Positions 40,539 to 48,959 of a stretch of DNA of 62,000 nucleotides are shown piece by piece. The notes under the pieces were generated by a model. The model made no database searches and was not told where the DNA came from. It saw only the letters and a program-made list of their open reading frames with translations. Position numbers and translations under genes: made by a program. Numbering within the stretch: the first letter of the stretch is position 1; the number at the start of each line of letters is the position of its first letter. Location: contig CAJNDS010002734.1 in assembly GCA_905221605.1 (NCBI GenBank), positions 1 to 62,000 of the forward strand, read 5' to 3'. The DNA is from Symbiodinium natans. Lineage: Eukaryota > Sar > Dinophyceae > Suessiales > Symbiodiniaceae.

Positions 40539-41314
40539 ACGCCTTCCCCCGAGATTGCGAAATCGCAGCTGCAAGGCCGAAAACCTGAGGTTGTCACCTG
40601 TGCTTCATGGAATTTGCAAGGCAAAACCCTGCCGCACTTTGATAGTTGGCTTGATTCGTCGGGTGAGGCCTTGGACTTTGTTGCCCTACAAGAGGTAGGA
40701 CAATTGCATGCTCTTAAGGAGGTGGCAGACTATGGTGATGACCTCAAACAATTTGAGTTGCACGAAGCTCAGGAAGTGCATGATTATATGGTCATGGGCA
40801 CTGCTGCCATGGACTCACACCTTGCCCAGATGATCCTCTTACACCGTGACTGTGTTGATCATGTTGTGGGTGCATGGAGGGGAAAGAGGCACATGTGTGT
40901 GGAGTTCGTGTCAGCAGAAACCCGTCGCCGGATGGTCGTTGCTTCTTGTCACTACCCGCACAGCAGTAGTTCGTTAGATGAGTTCGAGGAATCCCTAAGG
41001 GAGCTCGTGGACCTGACGCAGAGATATCATGGTATTCCAGTCATTGTTCTTGGTGACTACAATTGCGTGAGAGGCAGTGAGAGAGCTCTACTTCTAGACT
41101 CCTGTGTAAACACTCGTTCCGGCGCAATCTTTCGTTCAGGGAGGCCCACGAGATTTGGCAGCCAGTCTTCGGCAGAGCTGGACTACATCTCAGTCAATGA
41201 TAGCTTTCATCGAGTTGTCTTCCCGCACCCTCAAGCTTCAATAGTGCGAGTCATTGAACACTCCAACCAGGCGCTCGGCAGTGATCATTGCTGTGTCGTT
41301 GCTGAGCTAGTTTT
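40539..41314 (+). CDS. LINE ORF2 endonuclease domain (interrupted)
   Basis: Apurinic-type endonuclease of a non-LTR element: CASWNLQGK near the start, VALQE, VIVLGDYN and LGSDHCCVVAEL near the end match the conserved N, E, D-x-N and S-D-H motifs of the exonuclease-endonuclease-phosphatase fold. There is no ATG between the ORF1 stop and WNLQGK. At 41315 the LINE sequence is interrupted by the tyrosine-recombinase element. The LINE continues at 48072. Confidence 0.85.
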
Positions 41315-41543
41315 ACTTCCTGCAAACGCACCTTTTGTGGCGGTGGAGCTCTCGAGTCTTTGGCTGGGTCCTTGCTGAGGTGACACTAAGAGAACAGAAG
41401 TAAGATGCTTCCAAAGACGAACTCTTTGAGGGGGCCGGCGAGCGACTAGCCGTAGAAGCTCTCAAACATTGCCTTCATGCAAGGGAGGAACTTCTCGAAG
41501 GAGGCCAGAAGCTCAGAACCCTCAAAGAGATCCCAACACCTCC
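41315..41543 (-). repeat. Split direct repeat B2
   Basis: 229 nt, near-identical to 41631-41859. Outer end at the LINE junction. Confidence 0.9.
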
Positions 41544-41559
41544 GGGCGGGTTGGGTGGG

Positions 41560-41630
41560 AAGCTTGAGCATGACCGGGCGACCAACGCACGGTGCTGCTC
41601 CATCCAGTATTCTCGTATATATACTTCCAT
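41560..41630 (-). repeat. Split direct repeat A2
   Basis: 71 nt, identical by eye to 48001-48071. Adjoins B1 directly. Confidence 0.9.
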
Positions 41631-41859
41631 ACTTCCTGCAAACGCACCTTTTGTGGCGGTGGAGCTCTCGAGTCTTTGGCTGGGTCCTTGCTGAGGTGAC
41701 ACTAAGAGAACAGAAGTAAGATGCTTCCAAAGACGAACTCTTTGAGGGGGCCGGCGAGCGACTAGCCGTAGAAGCTCTCAAACATTGCCTTCATGCAAGG
41801 GAGGAACTTCTCGAAGGAGGCCAGAAGCTCAGAACCCTCAAAGAGATCCCAACACCTCC
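41631..41859 (-). repeat. Split direct repeat B1
   Basis: 229 nt. Its inner end lies 16 bp from the stop of the methyltransferase frame. Confidence 0.9.
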
Positions 41860-41875
41860 CAAGTCATCCCCCAAA

Positions 41876-42637
41876 TCAGGATGTGAACCACAAAGTTGTT
41901 GGATCAGTAGTCAAATATGGCGATGACAAGACGAACGACAAGTCAGCGCAGAGCTGGGGTGGGTAGGGCTGGGCCACGGCGGTTCGAGGGCGCCCGTCAG
42001 GCGCGCGTCCTGAGAGGCGTGCGTGCCGGCGGCCAGTCCTGGAGCACCAACCTGGGGGCCCTGCACATCGACGATGGCATAGGCGAAGTGTGTCCTGCCG
42101 GTCAAGGTTGCCGAAAACAAGCTTGGTTCTTTTACGCCACGGAGATCCGTATTGGCAAAAGTCGATCGTGACAGCATGCACATGGGACATACGAAGCAGG
42201 CGCTGCAGCGCGGGCAAAAACCAAAGCTTGCTTGACTCGGGGTTTTCCAAGCACCATGGAAGGTGGAGCCGATCCAGCTCGCGTATGACCCTGATTGCAG
42301 ATCGCGCACATGCATTCCCGACAGCAAGTCTCTGCCTTTCGGCAGTAGGGAGACTGTCCACTCCCCATGGAGCCTGACTGGTTCGGGTGACACCTGCGCG
42401 ATCCTTTGCGACTGAAAAGCTGAAGCAAGGCGGGGCAAGCATGCCCCCAAGGGTTTCTCCTGCCTTAATGCAGGACAAAACTTTGCGCAAAATCGCAGGA
42501 TTTGTGAGGTCACTCTCTGGGCCGTGCTCTAGTTCAAACTCGAAGGCGCGAAAACCAAGCCCCCTCCACCTTCTGCTAACTCCTCCAGCGCCCGAAAAAA
42601 GGTCGAGGAAGTACCTGTGGCGGTGTTTGGGCATCAT
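41876..42637 (-). CDS. C5-cytosine-methyltransferase-like domain
   Basis: The ATG at 42637 (MMPKHRHRYFLDLFSGAGG) starts 253 codons in the RT frame. Motif I is FLDLFSGAGG, motif IV is the catalytic-type PPC in APPCFSFSVAKDR, motif VI appears as ENPESSKLW (ENP for the usual ENV), and QYGSPWRKRTKLVF matches the motif VIII region. C5 methyltransferases in dinoflagellate retrotransposons have been described; whether this copy belongs to that group needs a tree. Its first ATG overlaps the recombinase stop as ATGA (42637-42634), so it could be made as a separate protein. No chromatin-binding domain is present. Confidence 0.7.
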   Translation of the reverse strand: MMPKHRHRYFLDLFSGAGGVSRRWRGLGFRAFEFELEHGPESDLTNPAILRKVLSCIKAGETLGGMLAPPCFSFSVAKDRAGVTRTSQAPWGVDSLPTAERQRLAVGNACARSAIRVIRELDRLHLPWCLENPESSKLWFLPALQRLLRMSHVHAVTIDFCQYGSPWRKRTKLVFGNLDRQDTLRLCHRRCAGPPGWCSRTGRRHARLSGRAPDGRPRTAVAQPYPPQLCADLSFVLSSPYLTTDPTTLWFTS

Positions 42638-45600
42638 GGAGGGGGCTTTGCTAGCAGCCGGCCCAGGACGACATCCCCTAGATGTTCTTCGCACCACCGG
42701 CAATGGTCTCGCATGGCCAGCGGCAGCTCCTGGAAGGCGGCTCCCAGGCGGGCCGACTTCTCGTACCGCATGACTGACTTTGCACTCTTCCATCCCCCGC
42801 GCCTCTGCACAGCGAGTTGGCTGCGCCAGTTGCGAGCTCGATCGATGCTGGGGCCCGAATGTCGCATCTGGTACGGCGAGATTCGAAGGCGGAGCGCGGC
42901 GGCCGCGGCGAGAAACTCCTTGGTGAAGCTGCCGTAGTCGAAATCCCATAGCGGCATGGTTGGAAGCCGGTGCTTCAGCAAAGGGAAGACTTCGCGGCAC
43001 CAAGGTTGCAGGTACGAAGAGTCCAAAATCACACTCGTGTCGTACTCGCCTGTCTTGCCTGGCTGACCTAGGTGCTCTGGCGACATCAGGAGGCTCCAAT
43101 GAAGGTCCTTGCTTCCCATCGGGGCCACCAAAGAGTAAGCTGTGCAACGAAAGAGTTCGGCGGGTCGGCCGTAGGAACTCAGAGCCACCATCACAAACAC
43201 AGCCATCCTGGTAAAACCGCGACGCCGTAGCTCGCAGCACACGGCTGCCCACACTGCCAATGGAAGCGGCTGCCTGCTGCGTGCTGGGGTGAGCCTGCGC
43301 CACCCTTTGAGGGCCCTCCATGAGCGGGGCAGCTTCCGTGACCCGGTTCTTCCGAACTCTGGCCTGAAGTGCATTAGCGCCGCCAGGACCTTCTCCCCCT
43401 TGTGCGCCTGCCCCCCTTTCCAGAAGCAGGCGTTCATGTACTCGACGATGGCATGGTCTACGTCGGCGTCCGTTGTGAAGTCCAAGCCCTTCTGCCTCAC
43501 GATGTGCAGGTCGTGCAGTTCCTTCTTGTAGTACCCCTGAACTCCAGGAGACACCGCTTGGGACTCCAAGAGCGTGGTGCCGGCCTTCTTGCTCTCGAAA
43601 GCGGTGTCGAGGTACTTCCGTAGGCGATGTTTCACCCTGGCCTTTAGGATCCGCTGCCTTTCCTTCCGCGTCTGATTCTTTGGATCGTCGTCGGGATCTG
43701 AGGTGCTCGAGGACGAACTTTCTGCTCCCCCCGGCCTGGCCGCCAGGGTAGGCACTGCGAGTAAGGCCGCCTCGGTGGATGGAAGGGTGAAGCCCAGACG
43801 TCTTGGCGTCGACAGAGTCAAGCGCAGGTCGCCCATTGGGAGCGTTCTCTCCATCCTTGAAGCTGCCGCGGTTTGCCCGCCACTCAGCACCCGGACCTTC
43901 TTCGCGGGAGCGGAGGTGCTCTGGCCAGGTGGGCTGAGGGTGCGAGTCTTTCTCTTCGGCGCCATTGCGGGAAGGCCCGTCGGCACTGTTTAGTTCCGAA
44001 GGAATCCACCTCACAGTGGCGCTGACATTGCGTCCAAGACACCACGCACCAAACTTCCGGATGATCTTCAGAACCCTAAAGTTTCGGGACCGGAACCTGC
44101 TGAAAGCCAGCGCTACCGACATGTTGTCCACCAACAATAACTGACGGACATCTCTTCCGAAGCGAGTCCGGGAAAAACGGACCAGGGACTTCAAGAGCGC
44201 CAAACTTTCTAGCTCAAAGATCCCCTCAGAATAAGACCACCTTCCCATCAGTTTGACCTCCCATTTGTCCTTTGCGAGGAGCGCCGCCTTGATCTCAGGG
44301 AAGGCAGCGTTGCTATCCCAACCTGCTGAGAGGTCAAAAGGTAGAGATGGGTCGAAGTCTTTTTCGGAGGATATGAGCGCCTCCTCAAGTGCTGACTCCC
44401 TTGCTGAATGGGGACCTCGCCTCCTGAAGCGTTCTCGTTCTGGGACTCGTCCGGCCGCCTGCACGTCGGCCAGCGTCCACTCGGAGGTACAGACCCCATA
44501 TCCGGACAAACTTGCATCTGAGGCCCCCACCACTCGATTCCAGGGTCTGCACCAATCGGCCTCGCAGAAGATCAAACCCCCAACTGCAGCTTCCAACTCT
44601 TCACGTACAGAATCCCATAGTCGAGCCTTCTGATAATAGTGTCGTTGGATGTAGCGGTACGTGTGGTGGAGGATTGACAGCAAAGGCCTGGCGATCAGAA
44701 ACGAATAGGTAAGGTGCCCAACTAGTACTTCAAGCAACCGTCCCGTGCAGGTCCCACGCTTGAGGATACCCTTCAGGGCCTGGCGGACTTTGTGGAAGCG
44801 GGCTCGCTTGAGTCCTGTGCAGTGTCGTCTTCCGTCAAGCCGACAACCTAGGGTATTTATCTCCTCTGATTCAATCTCGCCCGCGTGTAGAAGAAGCCCT
44901 TGCCCTTCAAAGAGCTGAGTGGCCTCAGTTAAGCCAGATTGCACCCTGGACTCGTCGGAGGAAATAATGCCCAGGTTATCAACGTACACATAATGCCGAT
45001 CACATGAAGTTGAGGGCCTGCCATCCGAGTCCGCAACACGAATGACAATCGGGTCGGATCTGTCGGTGACGGGCCTAGATGACTCAAGGGATCTGGATCT
45101 CTGCAATAAGTTCTCGTTAGCCTTCTGGGCAAAGAACAACGACCACGAACAACCCATACACAGGGACATGGGCATAGGGAAGATCAGAGTGTCAGGCTCG
45201 AGCCGGTTTCCTTCCAGGTCTGTGCCGCCTCGGCCCACCCACCGTGCTGGGATGGGGTCCAAGGCGAAGAACTCACGCAACCACCTAGGTTGTCGCATCC
45301 GGTGAAAACAGTCTTTGACATCTGACAAGCCCACATGTACGCGAACCTCCTCAAAGTTTGGGACCTCACCTGGGTGCTCGCCCTCGCCAGCGGTCTCCAT
45401 CTCGATGCGGGAGAAGGCCTCAGCGGTGGCGAGACTCACGCCAGGAGGTTCTTTTAGCCGGGCGTTGGCCCGACGGCCATCAATGATCAGTCTAATTTTC
45501 TTTTTGTCCGACTTGTGTACGAAAAACACTCCAGCACGCTCCTGGGGTGTCTGCGTGTAGTCCAGGTAGCCGATCTTGTCCAAATACTGGATGAAGTGTC

Positions 45601-46183
45601 GATATTCCCGGGAACTCCTGCGAAGAACTGGGTCCCAATAAGGAACAATATCGCAAGCAAACTCTGAACTCGAATTCACCATGCGCTCTGGAGCCTCCAA
45701 AAAGTGACGGGCATCAGCCGGCAGGAGGTCTTCCACATTGGGGGAGTTCTCCAAGGATTCCGGCATTGAGATGCGCTCACGGTCGTAGGCTGCCAAAGTG
45801 GTTACGGAGCCAGCGTATTCACTGGCACCGTGGAGCAGCTCCGCAAGGGCTGCCTCCGAAGTAGGCGGCGAAGAAAAACCAGCATCCAACTTGAAGGATT
45901 CTTTTGCCAGCTTCACCACCCTCTCGACGATCTCCTCCTGGAGGGCCGAGGGAGTAAAAGTTGCCGAAGACGGACACCCAGCCATCCAATTCAATGTCCG
46001 GATGCCATCGTTGATCATGTCGAATTCCTGCCGCCGTCTGGCAAGGCGTTGCATCGACCTGCGGCTGTGCTTGCACGCGGCCCCCCCCTCCTGCAAAAGT
46101 GGCAAAGGGAAAGGGTCACCGCCGGGACCGATCATGCTACGAGAGGCCCCTCCCGGCTGGGGCCCCCCGCCCCCCATATTCAT
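41876..46183 (-). CDS. RT-RNase H ... C5-methyltransferase-like polyprotein
   Basis: 1435 codons. RT: FFVHKSDKKKIRLIIDGRRAN (fingers), LSDVKDCFH near residue 290 (motif A), MGCSWSLFFAQ (motif B) and YVDN near 400 (motif C). RNase H: GASDASLSGYG near 553, LESLALL near 660, LLVDNMS near 685 and ELNSADGPSR near 722. This is the DIRS/Ngaro type of RT-RH. From about residue 740 to 1182 the frame is the shifted shadow of the tyrosine recombinase, yet it has no stop. From residue 1183 a C5-methyltransferase-like domain follows in the same frame. A membrane or protease domain is not seen. The element may make one long protein or, by reinitiation, separate ones. Confidence 0.8.
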   Translation of the reverse strand: MNMGGGGPQPGGASRSMIGPGGDPFPLPLLQEGGAACKHSRRSMQRLARRRQEFDMINDGIRTLNWMAGCPSSATFTPSALQEEIVERVVKLAKESFKLDAGFSSPPTSEAALAELLHGASEYAGSVTTLAAYDRERISMPESLENSPNVEDLLPADARHFLEAPERMVNSSSEFACDIVPYWDPVLRRSSREYRHFIQYLDKIGYLDYTQTPQERAGVFFVHKSDKKKIRLIIDGRRANARLKEPPGVSLATAEAFSRIEMETAGEGEHPGEVPNFEEVRVHVGLSDVKDCFHRMRQPRWLREFFALDPIPARWVGRGGTDLEGNRLEPDTLIFPMPMSLCMGCSWSLFFAQKANENLLQRSRSLESSRPVTDRSDPIVIRVADSDGRPSTSCDRHYVYVDNLGIISSDESRVQSGLTEATQLFEGQGLLLHAGEIESEEINTLGCRLDGRRHCTGLKRARFHKVRQALKGILKRGTCTGRLLEVLVGHLTYSFLIARPLLSILHHTYRYIQRHYYQKARLWDSVREELEAAVGGLIFCEADWCRPWNRVVGASDASLSGYGVCTSEWTLADVQAAGRVPERERFRRRGPHSARESALEEALISSEKDFDPSLPFDLSAGWDSNAAFPEIKAALLAKDKWEVKLMGRWSYSEGIFELESLALLKSLVRFSRTRFGRDVRQLLLVDNMSVALAFSRFRSRNFRVLKIIRKFGAWCLGRNVSATVRWIPSELNSADGPSRNGAEEKDSHPQPTWPEHLRSREEGPGAEWRANRGSFKDGENAPNGRPALDSVDAKTSGLHPSIHRGGLTRSAYPGGQAGGSRKFVLEHLRSRRRSKESDAEGKAADPKGQGETSPTEVPRHRFREQEGRHHALGVPSGVSWSSGVLQEGTARPAHREAEGLGLHNGRRRRPCHRRVHERLLLERGAGAQGGEGPGGANALQARVRKNRVTEAAPLMEGPQRVAQAHPSTQQAAASIGSVGSRVLRATASRFYQDGCVCDGGSEFLRPTRRTLSLHSLLFGGPDGKQGPSLEPPDVARAPRSARQDRRVRHECDFGLFVPATLVPRSLPFAEAPASNHAAMGFRLRQLHQGVSRRGRRAPPSNLAVPDATFGPQHRSSSQLAQPTRCAEARGMEECKVSHAVREVGPPGSRLPGAAAGHARPLPVVRRTSRGCRPGPAASKAPSMMPKHRHRYFLDLFSGAGGVSRRWRGLGFRAFEFELEHGPESDLTNPAILRKVLSCIKAGETLGGMLAPPCFSFSVAKDRAGVTRTSQAPWGVDSLPTAERQRLAVGNACARSAIRVIRELDRLHLPWCLENPESSKLWFLPALQRLLRMSHVHAVTIDFCQYGSPWRKRTKLVFGNLDRQDTLRLCHRRCAGPPGWCSRTGRRHARLSGRAPDGRPRTAVAQPYPPQLCADLSFVLSSPYLTTDPTTLWFTS
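42634..43965 (-). CDS. Tyrosine recombinase of the element
   Basis: Start at the ATG at 43965 (MAPKRKTRTLSPP, an NLS-like N-terminus); the open frame begins at 43986. About 443 codons, entirely inside the longer RT ORF in another frame. The catalytic region is recognisable: SSYGRPAELFR holds the first Arg, YQMRHSGPS corresponds to the HxLRH box with Tyr for the first His, and GGWKSAKSVMRYEK gives the W and nucleophilic Tyr. It should integrate the circular DNA copy of the element. Overlap of the recombinase ORF with the RT-RH-MT ORF is also the layout of Dictyostelium DIRS-1. Confidence 0.8.
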   Translation of the reverse strand: MAPKRKTRTLSPPGQSTSAPAKKVRVLSGGQTAAASRMERTLPMGDLRLTLSTPRRLGFTLPSTEAALLAVPTLAARPGGAESSSSSTSDPDDDPKNQTRKERQRILKARVKHRLRKYLDTAFESKKAGTTLLESQAVSPGVQGYYKKELHDLHIVRQKGLDFTTDADVDHAIVEYMNACFWKGGQAHKGEKVLAALMHFRPEFGRTGSRKLPRSWRALKGWRRLTPARSRQPLPLAVWAAVCCELRRRGFTRMAVFVMVALSSYGRPAELFRCTAYSLVAPMGSKDLHWSLLMSPEHLGQPGKTGEYDTSVILDSSYLQPWCREVFPLLKHRLPTMPLWDFDYGSFTKEFLAAAAALRLRISPYQMRHSGPSIDRARNWRSQLAVQRRGGWKSAKSVMRYEKSARLGAAFQELPLAMRDHCRWCEEHLGDVVLGRLLAKPPP

Positions 46184-47646
46184 GTTCGGGCCGGGGCCTC
46201 AAGCCCCTTGGCGGAGCGGCCCCGACCCCGTCCACGTCCTGGACCCGATGAGCCCGGTGGATTCTCCTCCACTGTCTCCTCTGAACCGGCTTGTCCCAAC
46301 CCCAACCTCTTGGCCTCTTTGAGCTTGGCGCGAGCCTGCTGGAGTTCCACTTCTTCTTTGCCGCGTTTGGCCGCCCAGGTCCTCAAATCTGGGCAAACCA
46401 GATCATCAGCTGTGACGTGTCCAGTGTAGAGCCGCGCGTGGTCCCACTGAGGGGCCCCGCCGGCGCTATTGGCGAACGCTTCCACGATGGTTTGAATCCG
46501 CCTTACGGCGGATTCAAACGAAGCCAAGGAAGCAACATTGAGTTGGTCGTACGTTCCGCCGAGCCAGACGATGTCAACCAAGGTCCTTAGCTCGTGGGCT
46601 ACTCTGTCGGTCGAAGAAACCGAATGCTTTCTCAGCCAGAGCTCCATCCATGCCTTGGGTTCGCCTCCATGGCGCAAGAAATGCTTCAAAGTATGCAAGG
46701 TCGTCTGAGGGCCTTGATGAGGCCAGTCCTTGAATGTGTGCACAGAACTATCCTGGACCAGCTGTCGCCACGAACGATAGCGTTCATTCTGCTCATCGTA
46801 CAGAACCCACAGCGTCCGCACATCTTCTGCATCCCTCTGGTCCTTGGCCCCCTTGGCTCCATCCTCCGTCCCACCCAGTGTCTCGTCGAAGAGCGGGGCG
46901 GTGTTGAACGCGACGTCACGGAGGGGAAGAGGCTCGGATGGAGATGAAGAGGAATGCTGCAGCTCCCTCTGTCGGGCAGTCAGCCAAGCAGCCACGGATT
47001 CCTCCTGAACCCACTCGACGCGAATCCAGAACGGATCTTTCCAGACCACGCCGTCCGCGCCACCCAGAGAGATGTCCTTGTCTCTGTTGGGCTCGACCGC
47101 TGTTCCCACAGTCCAAGCCCCACGCGGATCAGCCACACGCCAAGAACCAGGACCCGGAGAAGGTGCCGACCATTTGGTTGCCGAATCTCTTTCTCGCGGG
47201 CCCTTCCCGATCAAGCGGCGGCCGCCCCGATGTGCAAGGTAATCATCAAAGGCACGCGAGCTACCATCCGGCTGCTCAGTTTCCGACTCATTTGAACCCC
47301 CATTCTCCCCATAAGCTTCGAGGTGCCTGCTCATGGCCTCCTTGATGCGCTTCTTCATCAGTTCCGGGGTCCATTCTTCGCGGAAGCGATACACCGCAGT
47401 CCTCAAATTTGGCAAGGTCCTCAGGCCAGGCGGGACTACGCGGACCTTTGCTGGTCCATCGCTTGAGCGCCCCCGCAAATCCTCCTCATAGATGTCTCCG
47501 TCAGGGGTGACAATCCAGTAGAGGCCAGGGCCTCCGCCTCGCAGTAGCACCCTGCGTTCGTGCCAGACTGTATCATCGTCGTAGAACACCACTACTTTCT
47601 GGCCTGGACGGTAGCTCCAGTATGCCACCCCCGCGGCGTCGGCCAT
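46180..47646 (-). CDS. Gag-like protein of the tyrosine-recombinase element
   Basis: Best start is the ATG at 47646 (MADAAGVAYWSYRPGQK); the frame opens at 47661. About 488 codons. The N-terminus has a small beta-barrel-like stretch (PGQKVVVFYDDDTVWHERRV), the middle is charged with SESETEQ-type linkers, and the C-terminus is a basic G/R-rich tail (GPGRGRGRGRSAKG), as in nucleic-acid-binding gag proteins. No zinc knuckle is seen. The stop TGA overlaps the ATG of the RT ORF as ATGA at 46183-46180, a form known to allow termination-reinitiation. Confidence 0.7.
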   Translation of the reverse strand: MADAAGVAYWSYRPGQKVVVFYDDDTVWHERRVLLRGGGPGLYWIVTPDGDIYEEDLRGRSSDGPAKVRVVPPGLRTLPNLRTAVYRFREEWTPELMKKRIKEAMSRHLEAYGENGGSNESETEQPDGSSRAFDDYLAHRGGRRLIGKGPRERDSATKWSAPSPGPGSWRVADPRGAWTVGTAVEPNRDKDISLGGADGVVWKDPFWIRVEWVQEESVAAWLTARQRELQHSSSSPSEPLPLRDVAFNTAPLFDETLGGTEDGAKGAKDQRDAEDVRTLWVLYDEQNERYRSWRQLVQDSSVHTFKDWPHQGPQTTLHTLKHFLRHGGEPKAWMELWLRKHSVSSTDRVAHELRTLVDIVWLGGTYDQLNVASLASFESAVRRIQTIVEAFANSAGGAPQWDHARLYTGHVTADDLVCPDLRTWAAKRGKEEVELQQARAKLKEAKRLGLGQAGSEETVEENPPGSSGPGRGRGRGRSAKGLEAPART

Positions 47647-47995
47647 GGCTTGGGCTAACAAAGGATTCTGTAGAGGGACGCCTTGTCCAGCGCCCTACAA
47701 GGAAGACCGCCAGATGCGTTCCCAAGATGCCGCACGCCAGGCCAAAAATCCCGAGATGGGTGATGCACACCGCCCCTTCAGGGCGGGCCTCCTTGCAGAC
47801 CTCGTTGTCCGGCTGTGGTTCCTCAGTCGGGCACCTAAGCTCCTCGGACAGATGCTCAGCTACTTTCTTGGCCAAGTTGAAGGCAGGATCCTCGAAACAC
47901 CACGACGGGGCGATACGGGGATCGGGTTCCAGGAAGGCCTTTTCGAGGAGCTTGCCGCCTAAGAGCAAGAGGGCTACCCAGCTACGGGGGAACAT
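47573..47995 (-). CDS. Element ORF0: small protein with two hydrophobic segments
   Basis: The ATG at 47995 begins MFPRSWVALLLLGGKLLEKA, which looks like a signal or anchor. A hydrophilic, cysteine-containing middle follows, then a membrane-like stretch (THLGIFGLACGILGTHLAVF) and a basic tail of about 35 residues. It is the first ORF of the element and overlaps the start of the gag-like ORF by 74 nt in another frame. I know of no standard Ngaro or DIRS gene of this kind. It may be host-derived, an envelope-like or membrane-targeting factor, or a chance frame, although the hydrophobic layout argues against chance. Confidence 0.5.
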   Translation of the reverse strand: MFPRSWVALLLLGGKLLEKAFLEPDPRIAPSWCFEDPAFNLAKKVAEHLSEELRCPTEEPQPDNEVCKEARPEGAVCITHLGIFGLACGILGTHLAVFLVGRWTRRPSTESFVSPSHGRRRGGGILELPSRPESSGVLRR

Positions 47996-48000
47996 GTTAC

Positions 48001-48071
48001 AAGCTTGAGCATGACCGGGCGACCAACGCACGGTGCTGCTCCATCCAGTATTCTCGTATATATACTTCCAT
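48001..48071 (-). repeat. Split direct repeat A1
   Basis: 71 nt at the 5' end of the element. ORF0 starts 6 nt inside. Confidence 0.9.
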
Positions 48072-48959
48072 GCAAACGCCCGAAGCTGCTGCCGTGGTGA
48101 AGCGTCGCAGGCGCCGTTATCGGAGGAATGGGTGTAAGCGGTGGTCAGTTGATGCCAAGAAGGTTGCTACGGTGGTCTCTAACTGCGAGTCCTTCGACAA
48201 TAAGCCGCTTGACGCTCAGTGGGAGTCCCTACAGCGGATGGCAGTACAAACATCTTCCCCTATGACCTCCCTAAAGTACACAGATGATGCACACCTCAAG
48301 GGTCTTTGTCAACGCAAACGTGTTTCCACTGATCCCGTTGAGAGGGCCCGCCTGACACGTACGATTACAGCCGCTAGACATCAGGCCGAGACCAAATGGT
48401 TGCAGGACCTTATTGAGAAGGGGCGCTCTGGTGATGCCACTGCCATCCGATACCTGAAGAACCGCAACCTTGTGCAAGGGAACTCCGACGGTTTTGTCCG
48501 GGCTCATGATGGGGTTCTGAGGTCGGCTCAGGCTCTACAGCAGCATTTTCAGGACCTCCTTGCCCCGCCCCCAGACGATCCACATGCACTGCAAAACTGC
48601 ATTGAGGCCCTGCAAGAGCGTGCAAACACGAACCCTAGCAGACCCTTCCACTATGACGAGCTCAGCACCGCCATTGCTAGGTTAAAGACTGGCAAGGTAA
48701 GTGGGCTCTCGGGTATCTCCAATGAGTTCCTTCTCGCTGTGTGGATGGTCCCCAAGGGGCAACAGTTGTTGCTTACGCACCTCAATGCGCTTTTTTGTTC
48801 TCAGGACCTGCCCCCCAACATCCATGAGTCCTATGTGGTTTTGCTGCCGAAAACTTCAGCGGTCGTACAGTGCAAGGACTTCAGACCTATACACCTACTG
48901 GAGACCATTCACAAGGTGTTCGCGTGGCTGTTGGTCGCACGCTTGCAACAGGGAAAACC
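48072..48959 (+). CDS. LINE ORF2 linker and start of reverse transcriptase (truncated)
   Basis: Continues the LINE beyond the inserted element. It is basic at first (RRRRYRRNGCKRW), then a helical linker, then the start of RT: AIARLKTGKVSGLSGISNEF, LPPNIHESYVVLLPK and DFRPIHLLETIHKVFAWLLV are the blocks before the catalytic region. A telomere-type tract starts at 48957, so the YADD-type site, thumb and 3' end are absent. Its frame differs by one base from that of the endonuclease part if the two are joined at the shared TGCAAACGC. Confidence 0.8.

Larger units (their letters stand above)
41315..48071 (-). mobile_element. Ngaro/PAT-type tyrosine-recombinase retrotransposon
   Basis: A complete 6.76-kb element reads on the minus strand as A1 (48071-48001), ORFs, B1 (41859-41631), A2 (41630-41560), a 16-nt spacer and B2 (41543-41315). 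This A1-ORFs-B1-A2-B2 order is the split-direct-repeat layout of Ngaro and PAT elements, which copy through a circle and integrate with a tyrosine recombinase, without a target duplication. Coding order: ORF0, gag-like, RT-RNase H, tyrosine recombinase, methyltransferase-like. No stop codon breaks any of these ORFs and the repeat copies look near-identical, so insertion looks recent. Confidence 0.85.

Noticed and set aside
41446-41781. ORFs in the B1/B2 repeats
   Set aside because: They lie in the non-coding split direct repeats and have no ORF-like codon use.
42387-46429. Plus-strand ORFs across the tyrosine-recombinase element
   Set aside because: Antisense shadows in GC-rich coding DNA.
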